From assembly GCA_021741075.1 (NCBI GenBank), contig JAIOYO010000020.1:1-62476 (forward strand): a DNA stretch of 62,476 nucleotides, read 5' to 3'. Position numbers and translations under genes: made by a program. Positions 8,430 through 16,505 of the stretch are shown piece by piece. Under the pieces are notes generated by a model. It did not search any database. It was not told the DNA's origin and worked only from the letters and a program-made list of their open reading frames with translations. This DNA comes from Flavobacteriales bacterium. GTDB taxonomy: Bacteria > Bacteroidota > Bacteroidia > UBA10329. Position 1 is the first letter of the stretch, and every line of letters starts with the position of its first letter.

Positions 8430-9284
8430 ATGTACAGCATTCTCAAGTTTTTTTTGGGCGGAATTGCCCGCCTTCCGTGGTGGGCGCTGTACGTGCTGTC
8501 AGATTTATTCTTCTTTTTCCTCTATCACGTCATTTGGTATCGGAGAAAAATGGTTTGGCGTAATCTTTCTGCTGCTTTTCCCGAAAAGTCGCCTGAAGAA
8601 ATCAACGAGATCAACATTCAGTTTTATAAGAATTTCTGCGACCAAGTGCTGGAAACTATTAAGCTTTTTAAAGCTACTCCAGAGGAAATTTCAATGCGAT
8701 TTGAGGTAGATACAGCCGTCTACGACAAACTTTTTTCGAAAGGAAAACATGTGTTGCAAGCCACTTCTCATCAGTTCAATTGGGAATGGGGAAATTGGAT
8801 TCTGAACCATCACACGCAGTTTCATCTTCGCATCATTTACATGATTCAGAAGAACAAGAACATGGAAAAATTGGTGAATGAATATCGTGTGCGCTACGGC
8901 ACAGAGCTCATTCCTGCCAATGATTTAAATGCGATAATGAAAGACCCTGAAAAGCCAACGATGACAGTTTTTCTGGCCGATCAAAACCCTTCGGATAGAA
9001 AGCGTGCGGCTTGGGTCAATTTCTTTGGAAGAGAAATTCCTTTTCATCGTGGATTAGAAATCTTGGCTAGAAGGAAAGGACATGCTGTAGTTTTTGATGA
9101 GATGATTCGCGTGAAACGTGGTCACTATAAGAGCATTTCGAAACTGGTTTTTGAGGATGGAAGCAAAACACACGAAGGCGAAATCACAGCGGCTTACGTG
9201 CAGTTTTTGGAAGAAAGCATCAAACAGCAGCCAGAAAATTGGCTGTGGAGCCACAATAGGTGGAAGCACGCGCGTCAAACCTAA
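8430..9284 (+). CDS. LpxL/HtrB-like lysophospholipid acyltransferase
   Basis: A 284-residue inner-membrane protein with an N-terminal hydrophobic anchor (ARLPWWALYVLSDLFFFFLY). The acyltransferase H-x4-E motif is seen as HQFNWE, and WLWSHNRWKH near the C-terminus is the usual late motif of the family. Members transfer an acyl chain to Kdo2-lipid A or related acceptors at the cytoplasmic face, so a role in lipopolysaccharide or aminolipid acylation is likely. I prefer the ATG at 8430 because a -7-like box ends 4 nt upstream; an ATG at 8394 preceded by AAAGGAGAA is the alternative and would add 12 residues. The next gene, an ion exchanger, follows 15 nt later with its own promoter-like box. Confidence 0.85.
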   Translation: MYSILKFFLGGIARLPWWALYVLSDLFFFFLYHVIWYRRKMVWRNLSAAFPEKSPEEINEINIQFYKNFCDQVLETIKLFKATPEEISMRFEVDTAVYDKLFSKGKHVLQATSHQFNWEWGNWILNHHTQFHLRIIYMIQKNKNMEKLVNEYRVRYGTELIPANDLNAIMKDPEKPTMTVFLADQNPSDRKRAAWVNFFGREIPFHRGLEILARRKGHAVVFDEMIRVKRGHYKSISKLVFEDGSKTHEGEITAAYVQFLEESIKQQPENWLWSHNRWKHARQT

Positions 9285-9287
9285 ATC

Positions 9288-9295
9288 TATTTTTG
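9288..9295 (+). promoter_or_regulatory. -7 box TATTTTTG of the Ca2+/Na+ exchanger
   Basis: Exact TAnnTTTG ending 4 nt before the ATG at 9300. This predicts transcription start at the A of ATG. No good -33 TTG was seen. Confidence 0.45.
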
Positions 9296-9299
9296 CTTC

Positions 9300-10262
9300 A
9301 TGCTGGTCTACTTCCTGTTTGCCGTTGGTTTTGTGTTGTTGATAAAAGGAGCCGATTGGCTTATTGATGGTGCATCGGGTCTTGCCCGTCAATTCCGAAT
9401 TCCAGAGATTGTGATTGGCCTTACGGTAGTAGCATTTGGAACTTCAGCCCCCGAATTAGCGGTGAATATTATCGCTTCCGTTAAAGGAAATAATGCGCTG
9501 GCCATCGGGAATATCGTTGGGAGCAACATTGCAAATATTCTGCTCATTTTAGGGTTAAGTGCGCTAATTCGAAATCTTACGGTAAAGACCAACACCGTTT
9601 GGCGAGAGATTCCATTCAGCCTTTTTGCCGCACTATTGTTGGGCTTTTTAGTGAATGACCAACTATCCAATAATGGGTCTATTAACATCATTACCCGCGC
9701 AGACGGGTTGGTGCTCATCGCCATGTTCTTTCTGTTCCTGTTCTACACCATTCGACTTGGAAAGAACAACCTGACGGATGAAATTCCCGAAGTGGATGGC
9801 GACCGTCCGCTTTGGAAATCGGCCTTGCTGATGTTAGTGGGTCTTTCTGGTTTGGTGATAGGCGGACAATGGATCGTTGATGGGGCCGTGTCTTTGGCCT
9901 ATTTGTTTGGCTATTCAGAATCGTTTGTCGGGCTAACGGTAGTCGCGGTTGGAACCTCTCTTCCAGAATTGGCAACTAGCGTGGTTGCAGTACGAAAAGG
10001 CAACACCGACTTGGCTATTGGCAACGTAATTGGCTCCAATATATTCAACACATTCTGGGTGCTCGGACTTTCAGCCGTCATTAGTCCAATGGATTTTAAT
10101 GCTGACGACAACTTTAGCATTTACATGAACATTGTCTGCAGTGCAGTTTTGTTTGCACTGCTTTTTATTGGAAAGCGCCATACCATTCAGAAGTGGCAAG
10201 GGGCATTTCTTCTGCTAGGCTATTTAGCTTATATCAGCTATTTGACGATGAGCGGTAAGTAG
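9300..10262 (+). CDS. Calcium/sodium antiporter (CaCA family, YrbG-like)
   Basis: A 320-residue membrane protein of about ten helices built from two inverted halves. Each half has the alpha-repeat signature: AFGTSAPELAVNI in the first, AVGTSLPELATSV in the second, each followed by a GNxxGSN segment (GNIVGSNIANI and GNVIGSNIFNT). These repeats form the ion-binding site. The family exchanges Ca2+ for Na+ or H+ across the inner membrane, usually for calcium export. Length is normal. It converges on the M42 peptidase gene with only 3 nt between the stop codons. Confidence 0.92.
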   Translation: MLVYFLFAVGFVLLIKGADWLIDGASGLARQFRIPEIVIGLTVVAFGTSAPELAVNIIASVKGNNALAIGNIVGSNIANILLILGLSALIRNLTVKTNTVWREIPFSLFAALLLGFLVNDQLSNNGSINIITRADGLVLIAMFFLFLFYTIRLGKNNLTDEIPEVDGDRPLWKSALLMLVGLSGLVIGGQWIVDGAVSLAYLFGYSESFVGLTVVAVGTSLPELATSVVAVRKGNTDLAIGNVIGSNIFNTFWVLGLSAVISPMDFNADDNFSIYMNIVCSAVLFALLFIGKRHTIQKWQGAFLLLGYLAYISYLTMSGK

Positions 10263-10265
10263 GAA

Positions 10266-11312
10266 TTACCTATGTGCCCAATCAAACGTGTCCAATTCCT
10301 CCAAGCATTTTTGAAGAAGCAGGATGCTTTTTTCGATGTCTCCTTTGTCGGCCATTTCAATAACCTGATGAATATGGCGCGTAGGAATAGAAATCGCGCC
10401 TGAAATAGAACCACCCGCACTGTAGCGCTGAATGGCAGCCGTATCGGTTCCTCCAGCAGTCAGCACTTCTGGTTGCCATTCGATTTTGTGCTTATCGGCT
10501 GTTTTTTTCATGTATTCAACCATGCGGTAATCGCAAACGGTTGATGCGTCCATTATTTTGATGGCGGTACCTTTTCCTAACGAAGTTATCTTCTCGTGAG
10601 CTTGGGCTCCAGGAACATCATAGGCAATGGTTGTGTCTAATCCGAAACCAAAATCGGGCTGATGTTGAATGGTTGCAACCTGCGCACCGCGAATACCTAT
10701 CTCTTCCTGCACGGTGAAAACTCCGTACACATCATATGGGACATCGCCCAAGGTTCTCAAAGCCTCAATAAGAATGAAAACTGAAATGCGGTTATCGATG
10801 CTTTTGCAGTTGACGCAATTTCCCATTTCGATGAGTTTGCGTTCGCGTGTAATCACATCTCCAACAGAAACGTATTTCTCCACTTCTTCCTTAGACATTC
10901 CCATGTCGATGAAATAATCGGTAGTTTTTGGAAGCTTTCCGCGCTCCTCCACAGTCATTACGTGAATAGGTTTTGAGCCCATTACTCCAATCAGATCCTG
11001 TTTTCCGTGAACAATGACACGCTGCGCGGTCAATGTTTTTGGATCAAACCCACCAAGTGTGTGGAAACGAAGAAATCCGCCTTCTTCGATGTGCGTGACC
11101 ATGAAGCTAATCTCGTCCATGTGTGCCCCAATCATCACTTTTTTGCGCTCGCGACCTTTTTTGATGGCTGTCACGTTTCCGAGGTTGTCAACAGAAACTT
11201 CGTCAACCAGTGGAGTTACTTCGCGCAGAACGATGTCGCGGATTCGTTTTTCATAACCTGGCGCGCCTGCTACTTCGCAGATTTCGGCCATCAATTTTAT
11301 ATCTAAAGGCAT
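10266..11312 (-). CDS. M42 family metallo-aminopeptidase (glutamyl aminopeptidase/FrvX-like)
   Basis: A 348-residue cytosolic peptidase. The dinuclear metal site of the family is recognisable: GAHMDEISFMV gives the first His, SIDNRIS the bridging Asp, VQEEIGIRGA the catalytic and ligand Glu pair, FGLDTTIAYDVPG another ligand and PTRHIHQ the last His. M42 enzymes form large tetrahedral complexes that trim peptides. I use the ATG at 11312; the longer frame begins with TTG eight codons upstream. Upstream of the gene lies one copy of the dispersed palindromic repeat (11371-11466), beyond which pyk ends. Confidence 0.9.
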   Translation of the reverse strand: MPLDIKLMAEICEVAGAPGYEKRIRDIVLREVTPLVDEVSVDNLGNVTAIKKGRERKKVMIGAHMDEISFMVTHIEEGGFLRFHTLGGFDPKTLTAQRVIVHGKQDLIGVMGSKPIHVMTVEERGKLPKTTDYFIDMGMSKEEVEKYVSVGDVITRERKLIEMGNCVNCKSIDNRISVFILIEALRTLGDVPYDVYGVFTVQEEIGIRGAQVATIQHQPDFGFGLDTTIAYDVPGAQAHEKITSLGKGTAIKIMDASTVCDYRMVEYMKKTADKHKIEWQPEVLTAGGTDTAAIQRYSAGGSISGAISIPTRHIHQVIEMADKGDIEKSILLLQKCLEELDTFDWAHR

Positions 11313-11370
11313 GGTATTGTTTTTTTGGAAGATCAAATCTAGGAATTAGCACCGATGCTGGAAGGTTGAG

Positions 11371-11466
11371 TTGCGTTAGGGATGGAAGCGGCATCCTTTT
11401 TTGCGCTGAAGGCGACAAAAAGATTTAGCGGAAAGCCCGACCCCGATTTTTATCGGGGTAACGCCC
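11371..11466 (-). repeat. Dispersed ~95-bp palindromic element, copy A
   Basis: Noncoding sequence between the M42 start and the pyk stop. Read on the minus strand it aligns over its whole length with the plus-strand sequence at 15863-15957, sharing blocks such as GTCGGG, TCCGCT, GCAAAAAAGGATGCCGCTTCC. It holds a perfect 7-bp hairpin CCCCGAT/ATCGGGG (11441-11447/11452-11458) and a second stem between the A-run and T-run. It lies just downstream of the pyk stop, so it may also end that transcript. Confidence 0.75.
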
Positions 11467-11470
11467 AAAG

Positions 11471-12895
11471 TCAATTAACCATGCTCAACTTCATCATGTT
11501 AGATTGCCCACGCTCGGTTATTGGCATACTGGCAATGTTGATGACGAGGTCGCCTTCTTTGACCATTCCTTCGCGTTTTAGGCGCAGTTTGAGGTCGGCA
11601 ATGGTGTGGTCGGTGCTCACGTATTTGTCGTAGAAAAAGCCGCGCACGCCCCAGACCAGACTGAGTGTATTGAGGAGTTGACGGTTGTCGGTGAACACGA
11701 AAATGTTGGCTTTTGGGCGGTAACTGGCAATCTTGAAGGCCGTGTAACCCGAATTGGTCATGGTAATTATTCCTTTTGCATCTGATTCTTGAGCAAGCGT
11801 TACCGAGGTCTGACAAATGGAGTCGGTTATGGTGCGGTCAATGCTGGAAATTGGCCTCACAGTGCGGTGATAGATGTCGCCCTTGATCTCTAGGTGGCGG
11901 ATGATGCTGTACATGGCTTTGACCACCAAAGCTGGGTGGTCGCCCACGCTGGTTTCACCGCTCAACATAAGCGCATCGGCCCCATCGAGCACGGCATTGG
12001 CCACATCGTTCACCTCAGCACGCGTAGGTGCTGGATTGGTAATCATGCTTTCCATCATCTGTGTGGCGATAATGACTGGCTTTGATTCGTTGATGCATTT
12101 TTTGACAATGGTTTTCTGCACAACGGGAACTTCCTGCATGGGAATTTCAACACCAAGATCGCCACGGGCAACCATTACAGCATCCGTTTCGCGAATGATG
12201 TTATTGAGGTCTTTCACAGCTTCTGGCTTCTCAATTTTTGCAACCACTTTGCTCTTTCCGCCTTGGGCTTTGATAAGGTTTTTGAGTTCAATAACGTCTT
12301 CGGCACGTCTTACAAACGAAAGTCCAATCCATTCTACTTCATGCTTCACTGCGAATTCTAGGTCGGCTAAATCTTTTTCAGTTAAACACGGCATCGAAAT
12401 TTTTGTGTTCGGTAGGTTCACGCCTTTGCGCGATTCCATTAATCCACCATGTTCAACCGTAGCGGTTACCTCTGTTTTTCGGTCTGTGCCAGTTACTTGT
12501 AGAACCAGTTTCCCATCATTGATGAGAATTGTGTCGCCTTCGGTAACGTCTTTCGGAAATTCCGGGTAGCTGAGGTAAACTTTCTTCGCATCACCAACGC
12601 ATTTCTTGGTGGTAATGATGAGCTGATGACCACTTTTAATCTGGACACCGCCATCTTTTACTTCGCCCAAGCGAATTTTTGGCCCTTGAAGGTCGGCAAG
12701 TAAGCCAACGTGAAGACCCAATTCGTCATTGAGTTCTCGGACGTTTTTGATTATTTGCAAAACAGCATCGTGTCCACCATGCGAAAAGTTGAGTCGAGCG
12801 ATGTTCATTCCGCTTTCGATTAAGCTTCTCAACATTTCTTTTGAAGACGATGCAGGGCCGATTGTGGCGATAATTTTTGTTTTGTTGAAGCTCAT
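11471..12895 (-). CDS. pyk: Pyruvate kinase
   Basis: A 474-residue enzyme that converts phosphoenolpyruvate and ADP to pyruvate and ATP, the last step of glycolysis. Signature segments in order are MNIARLNFSHG (30-40), LLADLQGPKIR (65-75), the substrate and metal site around KIEKPEAVKDL and VARGDLGVEIP, and MMESMITNPAPTRAEVNDVANAV, which contains the monovalent-cation and hinge residues. Length and domain order (A-B-A-C) are normal. It is the last gene of a leftward run acpP-fabF-rnc-IPExxxVDY-pyk; its ATG directly follows the stop of the previous gene with no gap, so the two are probably translationally coupled. Confidence 0.97.
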   Translation of the reverse strand: MSFNKTKIIATIGPASSSKEMLRSLIESGMNIARLNFSHGGHDAVLQIIKNVRELNDELGLHVGLLADLQGPKIRLGEVKDGGVQIKSGHQLIITTKKCVGDAKKVYLSYPEFPKDVTEGDTILINDGKLVLQVTGTDRKTEVTATVEHGGLMESRKGVNLPNTKISMPCLTEKDLADLEFAVKHEVEWIGLSFVRRAEDVIELKNLIKAQGGKSKVVAKIEKPEAVKDLNNIIRETDAVMVARGDLGVEIPMQEVPVVQKTIVKKCINESKPVIIATQMMESMITNPAPTRAEVNDVANAVLDGADALMLSGETSVGDHPALVVKAMYSIIRHLEIKGDIYHRTVRPISSIDRTITDSICQTSVTLAQESDAKGIITMTNSGYTAFKIASYRPKANIFVFTDNRQLLNTLSLVWGVRGFFYDKYVSTDHTIADLKLRLKREGMVKEGDLVINIASMPITERGQSNMMKLSMVN

Positions 12896-13363
12896 TTAGT
12901 GCATTAGATTTAAGTAAGTTGGAGATGACTTTGGATCAACTCGTTTTGCTGCATTTATTATCGGAATTAGGTTCAATTGATCTTCAATATCGTTTAATTC
13001 ATCTTCAGTAAACTGACCGTAAGCCATAAAGAAGAAATCTACCTTAGGTTGATTGGGTATGAGCAACTCAGGTTGCTCTGTTGCAAAGAGGTCGCCTTCT
13101 CGGGCAACTAAATCTTTCACCAGTGGCTGATTACTAATCAGAAAATACTCCTTGTGCGTGATTTCGTCTGAATAAGTAAACTGTGCATAGGTAGGAAGAT
13201 GAGGCTTTTCTTCTTCTTCTAGGAAGTCTTTTATTCTTACAAAACTCGAATGGAAATGTTCATTCAAGGCAAAACACAATCTGTAATCTTTCTGGTGACA
13301 ATAAACAAAAAACAGCTCAAAGTCGGGTTCTGTGGGTATCCAATCGGAAGCGTTTAGTTTCAT
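12896..13363 (-). CDS. IPExxxVDY family protein
   Basis: A 155-residue acidic protein of a Bacteroidota-only family named for its C-terminal IPExxxVDY motif; here it reads IPNQPKVDFF (about 105-114). In many Bacteroidota it sits, as here, between rnc and pyk, and that conserved context is the main clue. No catalytic motif, membrane segment or signal peptide is visible. The function is not known. The stop codon abuts the pyk start codon, which suggests its level is tied to that of pyruvate kinase. Confidence 0.85.
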   Translation of the reverse strand: MKLNASDWIPTEPDFELFFVYCHQKDYRLCFALNEHFHSSFVRIKDFLEEEEKPHLPTYAQFTYSDEITHKEYFLISNQPLVKDLVAREGDLFATEQPELLIPNQPKVDFFFMAYGQFTEDELNDIEDQLNLIPIINAAKRVDPKSSPTYLNLMH

Positions 13364-13429
13364 GTGTTTCGACCAAAGGTATTATTGATCGCATTCAATG
13401 ACAATCAGAAATCGAGAAATGATGGTTTC

Positions 13430-14149
13430 TTAAAACGGAATGTTGAGCTTTTCGCAAGTTTCCTTGGCAGCAGACTGCTCCGCACGTTTTTTGGTTCTGT
13501 CTGAGCCGGTTCCAACAGGTTTTCCATCAATGAGAACCTGAATAGTGAAAGATGGTTTGTGGCCATCAATGGTCTGATTAACTACCTCAAACTCAAACTT
13601 GTGTTTGTCTTTCTGACACCACTCAATTAGGCGGCTTTTGAAGTTTGCATCTTCTACAAGTAATTGTTCTAGGTCTACGAAGTTGTCCATCATTTTGTCC
13701 AAAATGAACTTTTCTGCAGCTACAAATCCACGGTCAAGCAAGATGGCCCCGACCATTGCCTCTAGCGCATCACCACCTAAGGAAGAACCTGTTCTATTGT
13801 TCTCGTTATTCTTGGTCACCAGTTCGGGCAGACCGAGTTTCCGGGAAAGGGCATTCAGGTTTTTTCTACTCACGACCTTCGATCGTGTTTCTGTCAGAAA
13901 TCCTTCATTCTCAAACGGAAATCGTTGAAAAAGATACTTGGCTACAACTGCGCTTAGAACAGCATCACCCAAAAACTCTAAGCGTTCGTTGCTGATGAGG
14001 GTTCCGTCAGCTAGTTTTTCTCCTGCAGAGCGATGAATAAGCGCCAATCGGTAAACGGAAATGTTTTTTGGGGTGAATCCCAATAGATTTCGCATTGCTT
14101 GAGTCAGTTCCTTGTCCTTACTGAAAAAGCTGCGAAGCGAATTAAACAA
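13430..14149 (-). CDS. rnc: Ribonuclease III
   Basis: A 239-residue endonuclease that cleaves double-stranded RNA in rRNA maturation and mRNA turnover. The RNase III signature NERLEFLGDAVL (54-65) holds the Mg2+-binding acidic residues, a second acidic cluster lies in GGDALEAMVGAI, and the C-terminal ~75 residues are a double-stranded-RNA-binding domain ending in RAEQSAAKETCEKL. The start appears to be TTG at 14149: the first ATG is at codon 18, but residues 8-16 (FFSKDKELT) resemble family N-termini as I recall them, so starting later would truncate a conserved part. It begins 11 nt after fabF. Confidence 0.95.
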   Translation of the reverse strand: MFNSLRSFFSKDKELTQAMRNLLGFTPKNISVYRLALIHRSAGEKLADGTLISNERLEFLGDAVLSAVVAKYLFQRFPFENEGFLTETRSKVVSRKNLNALSRKLGLPELVTKNNENNRTGSSLGGDALEAMVGAILLDRGFVAAEKFILDKMMDNFVDLEQLLVEDANFKSRLIEWCQKDKHKFEFEVVNQTIDGHKPSFTIQVLIDGKPVGTGSDRTKKRAEQSAAKETCEKLNIPF

Positions 14150-14160
14150 TGGTAATCGAT

Positions 14161-15414
14161 TTATTGAACGAACTTTTTGACGATTACCGAGGCGTTGTGA
14201 CCTCCAAATCCAAACGTGTTGCTGAGAGCAGCATTCACCGTTCGTTTCTGTGCCTTATTGAACGTGAAATTCAAATCGGGATGAAACTCTGAATCATCAT
14301 TAAAATGATTTATAGTGGGAGGAACAATGTCGTTCTTTACCGCCATCACACAGGCAATGGCTTCAATAGCGCCAGCAGCACCCAACAAGTGACCAGTCAT
14401 TGATTTGGTAGAACTGATGTTCAATTTGAATGCGTCTTCCCCGAAAACCTCACGGATTGCCTTCGATTCAGCAATATCGCCAAGAGGTGTGCTCGTACCG
14501 TGAACGTTGATGTAGTCAATCTCGCTTGGTTGCATTCCCGCATCGCGAAGCACATTCCGCATTACGTTTATCGCACCCAATCCCTCAGGATGTGGGGCGG
14601 TGATATGATGCGCATCCGCACTCATTCCACCTCCAACAATTTCAGCATAAATTTTTGCACCCCGTGCAAGTGCATGCTCCAATTCTTCAACAATCAAACA
14701 ACCCGAACCTTCGCCAAGCACAAAACCATCTCTATCAACATCAAACGGGCGTGAAGCTGTTTCTGGCGAATCATTTCGTTGTGAAAGCGCTTTCATGGCG
14801 TTAAATCCGCCAACTCCAGCTTCGTTCACTGCGGCTTCCGATCCTCCCGAAACAATTATGTCGGCATGCCCTAATCGGATATAATTGAAGGAATCAATCA
14901 ACGAATTTGTTGATGAAGCACACGCAGAAACGGTAGTGAAATTCGGTCCGCGTAGGTTCCACTTCATCGAAATATGACCGCCAGCGATGTCGGCAATCAT
15001 CTTAGGAATGAAAAACGGATTAAATCTAGGCGTTCCATCGCCTGCGGCAAACTCGGTGCATTCATCATAAAACGTTTGCAAACCGCCAATGCCCGAGCCC
15101 CAGATAACACCAGCGCGATCCAAGTTGATTTTCGTTTCATCTAAACCAGAATCAACCCAAGCCTCAGTGGCAGTAACCAATGCATATTGTGCAAAAGGAT
15201 CCAGTTTTCTGGCCTCCTTTCTGTCAAAATGGTCTTCAGGATTGAAGTTCTTCACCTCACAGGCAAACTGCGTTTTGAACTTCGAAGCATCGAAATGCGT
15301 TATTTGAGCCGCACCACTTTTTCCGGAAACCAGATTTGCCCAATACTCATCCAGCGTATTGCCGATGGGAGTAAGGGCCCCAATGCCTGTTATTACTGCT
15401 CGTTTTAGCTCCAT
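14161..15414 (-). CDS. fabF: Beta-ketoacyl-ACP synthase II
   Basis: A 417-residue condensing enzyme of type II fatty acid synthesis, extending acyl-ACP with malonyl-ACP. The Cys-His-His triad is visible: Cys165 in TVSACASSTNS, His305 in NVHGTSTPLGD and His342 in SMTGHLLGAAG. Length is normal. It is downstream of acpP, separated by a long perfect hairpin (15424-15472) that could uncouple the levels of the two mRNAs, as carrier protein is needed in far greater amounts. It is followed 11 nt later by rnc, a common gene order in Bacteroidota. Confidence 0.97.
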   Translation of the reverse strand: MELKRAVITGIGALTPIGNTLDEYWANLVSGKSGAAQITHFDASKFKTQFACEVKNFNPEDHFDRKEARKLDPFAQYALVTATEAWVDSGLDETKINLDRAGVIWGSGIGGLQTFYDECTEFAAGDGTPRFNPFFIPKMIADIAGGHISMKWNLRGPNFTTVSACASSTNSLIDSFNYIRLGHADIIVSGGSEAAVNEAGVGGFNAMKALSQRNDSPETASRPFDVDRDGFVLGEGSGCLIVEELEHALARGAKIYAEIVGGGMSADAHHITAPHPEGLGAINVMRNVLRDAGMQPSEIDYINVHGTSTPLGDIAESKAIREVFGEDAFKLNISSTKSMTGHLLGAAGAIEAIACVMAVKNDIVPPTINHFNDDSEFHPDLNFTFNKAQKRTVNAALSNTFGFGGHNASVIVKKFVQ

Positions 15415-15423
15415 TTTTAACTT

Positions 15424-15472
15424 AAATACCCGCTTCCCGTGTCCGCCTAATGCGGGTGGGAAGCGGGTATTT
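15424..15472 (-). terminator. Strong hairpin between acpP and fabF (partial terminator/attenuator)
   Basis: A perfect 15-bp stem pairs 15424-15438 with 15458-15472 (arms AAATACCCGCTTCCC and its complement), with a smaller CCGC/GCGG stem inside the loop. On the minus strand it follows the acpP stop and is trailed by TATTT, a weak T-run. It therefore looks like a leaky terminator that lets a fraction of transcripts continue into fabF. An mRNA-stabilising 3' end for acpP is another reading. Confidence 0.6.
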
Positions 15473-15497
15473 TCTTTTCCCTAATGAAAGGGGAAGT

Positions 15498-15734
15498 TTA
15501 CTTAGCGTTCTCTTCGATATACTTGACGGCCTCGCCAACTGTACCGATGTTTTCTGCTTGATCGTCTGGAATTGCGATGTTGAATTCTTTCTCAAATTCC
15601 ATGATTAGCTCAACCGTGTCCAAAGAATCTGCTCCCAGATCATTTGTGAAGCTAGCTTCTGGTGTCACTTCGTTCTCATCAACACCCAATTTATCAACGA
15701 TAATAGCTTTTACTCTTGATGCAATATCAGACAT
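15498..15734 (-). CDS. acpP: Acyl carrier protein
   Basis: A 78-residue, strongly acidic four-helix protein. Ser37 in [15 protein letters not shown] is the site for the 4'-phosphopantetheine arm that carries growing acyl chains. Length and sequence are standard. It heads the run acpP-fabF-rnc-IPExxxVDY-pyk and has the best promoter in the window just upstream (15769-15797). The separation from fabF by a strong hairpin fits the need for a large excess of this protein. Confidence 0.97.
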   Translation of the reverse strand: MSDIASRVKAIIVDKLGVDENEVTPEASFTNDLGADSLDTVELIMEFEKEFNIAIPDDQAENIGTVGEAVKYIEENAK

Positions 15735-15768
15735 GATTATCTGCTTTTGGTAGGTTTTTAATTCGCGA

Positions 15769-15797
15769 CAAACTTAAACAAAATTCAATTCTACAAA
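15769..15797 (-). promoter_or_regulatory. acpP promoter, TTTG-N17-TAAGTTTG
   Basis: On the minus strand a -33 TTTG (15794-15797) is followed after 17 nt by an exact -7 box TAAGTTTG (15769-15776). The ATG lies 34 nt farther on, so the transcript has a real leader, unlike many other genes here. Both boxes and spacing match the Bacteroidota sigma factor consensus. Confidence 0.7.
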
Positions 15798-15862
15798 CCT
15801 TTAGTATGCGTGCCGAGCAACGGTCTCAAGTTCAGCGCAATTCAGTTTGATGATGTTTCGGG

Positions 15863-15957
15863 TGTGCCTCACGCACAAAAGCGTGGGTCGGGTCGTCCGC
15901 TGTATCTTTTTTGCCAAAAAAAGCAAAAAAGGATGCCGCTTCCACCCCTCACACGGC
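15863..15957 (+). repeat. Dispersed ~95-bp palindromic element, copy B
   Basis: Noncoding sequence between the RidA stop and the acpP promoter. It matches copy A (11371-11466) in inverted orientation. The small hairpin is retained with different bases: CACGC/GCGTG (15870-15874/15881-15885), where copy A has CCCCGAT/ATCGGGG. The central stem, CTTTTTTGC/GCAAAAAAG, is perfect here. Relative to the upstream gene the two copies point opposite ways, so the element is not a gene-specific leader or tail. Confidence 0.75.
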
Positions 15958-15973
15958 TCGGTCTGCCAGCTTC

Positions 15974-16390
15974 TCAGATAGTGGCAATCACCTTCAGTTC
16001 AATCGCTATTGGGGTTGGTAAGCAATTGATTTCAACCGTTGTGCGGCAAGGCAAATTGTCCTTAAAATACTCAGCATAAACACGGTTATAAGTTTTAAAA
16101 TCATCCTTCATGTTCGTGAGAAAAACAGTCACATCCACAATTTTGTCCCAGCCAGAACCAGAATCCTCCAAAATCATCCTCACATTATTAAATACAGAAT
16201 GGCACTGCTTCTCAATGTCATACGAAACGATATTTCCAACCTCGTCCAATTCAACACCTGGAATTTTCTTCGTTCCGCGTTCTCTAGGGCCAACACCAGA
16301 AAGGAACAATAACTCACCGACTTTTCGCGCATGTGGATAAAGGCCAACGGGTTCGGGGGCACGGTTTGATTCGAATTTTGGAGTGCTCAT
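15974..16390 (-). CDS. RidA/YjgF family enamine-imine deaminase
   Basis: A 138-residue RidA-superfamily protein. Family features are LLFLSGVGPRERG near the N-terminus, QCHSVFNNVRMILEDSGSGWDKIVDVTVFLTNM in pieces across the middle, the ligand-binding Arg in LPCRTTVE and the terminal IELKVIATI. The insert around GTKKIPGVELDEVGN resembles the 2-aminomuconate deaminase subgroup. RidA proteins hydrolyse reactive enamines and imines released by PLP enzymes. The start is the ATG at 16390; an upstream extension would add 18 unconserved residues. It is divergent from threonine dehydrogenase, whose product 2-amino-3-oxobutyrate is unstable, so a clean-up role is plausible but inferred. Confidence 0.88.
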   Translation of the reverse strand: MSTPKFESNRAPEPVGLYPHARKVGELLFLSGVGPRERGTKKIPGVELDEVGNIVSYDIEKQCHSVFNNVRMILEDSGSGWDKIVDVTVFLTNMKDDFKTYNRVYAEYFKDNLPCRTTVEINCLPTPIAIELKVIATI

Positions 16391-16408
16391 GTTTCTGACA
16401 ATTTTGGT

Positions 16409-16416
16409 CAAATATA
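16409..16416 (-). promoter_or_regulatory. -7 box TATATTTG of the RidA gene
   Basis: Exact TAnnTTTG on the minus strand, 18 nt before the ATG at 16390. No clear -33 TTG. Confidence 0.5.
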
Positions 16417-16475
16417 AACAGCCTAAAGAACCTAACTGAAACACCTATTGTTCCGTTTACGGAAGCTAAAAGTGA

Positions 16476-16483
16476 TACATTTG
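16476..16483 (+). promoter_or_regulatory. -7 box TACATTTG of threonine dehydrogenase
   Basis: Exact TAnnTTTG, 22 nt before the ATG at 16506. A TTG at 16448-16450 is 25 nt upstream, a little far. The two divergent boxes lie 59 nt apart, leaving room for a shared operator. Confidence 0.5.
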
Positions 16484-16505
16484 CCCACCTACGCAGGTAT
16501 AATTG

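Noticed and set aside
11874..12569. 231-codon ORF opposite pyk
   Set aside because: It is antisense to a clearly identified pyruvate kinase and its translation has no domain-like features.
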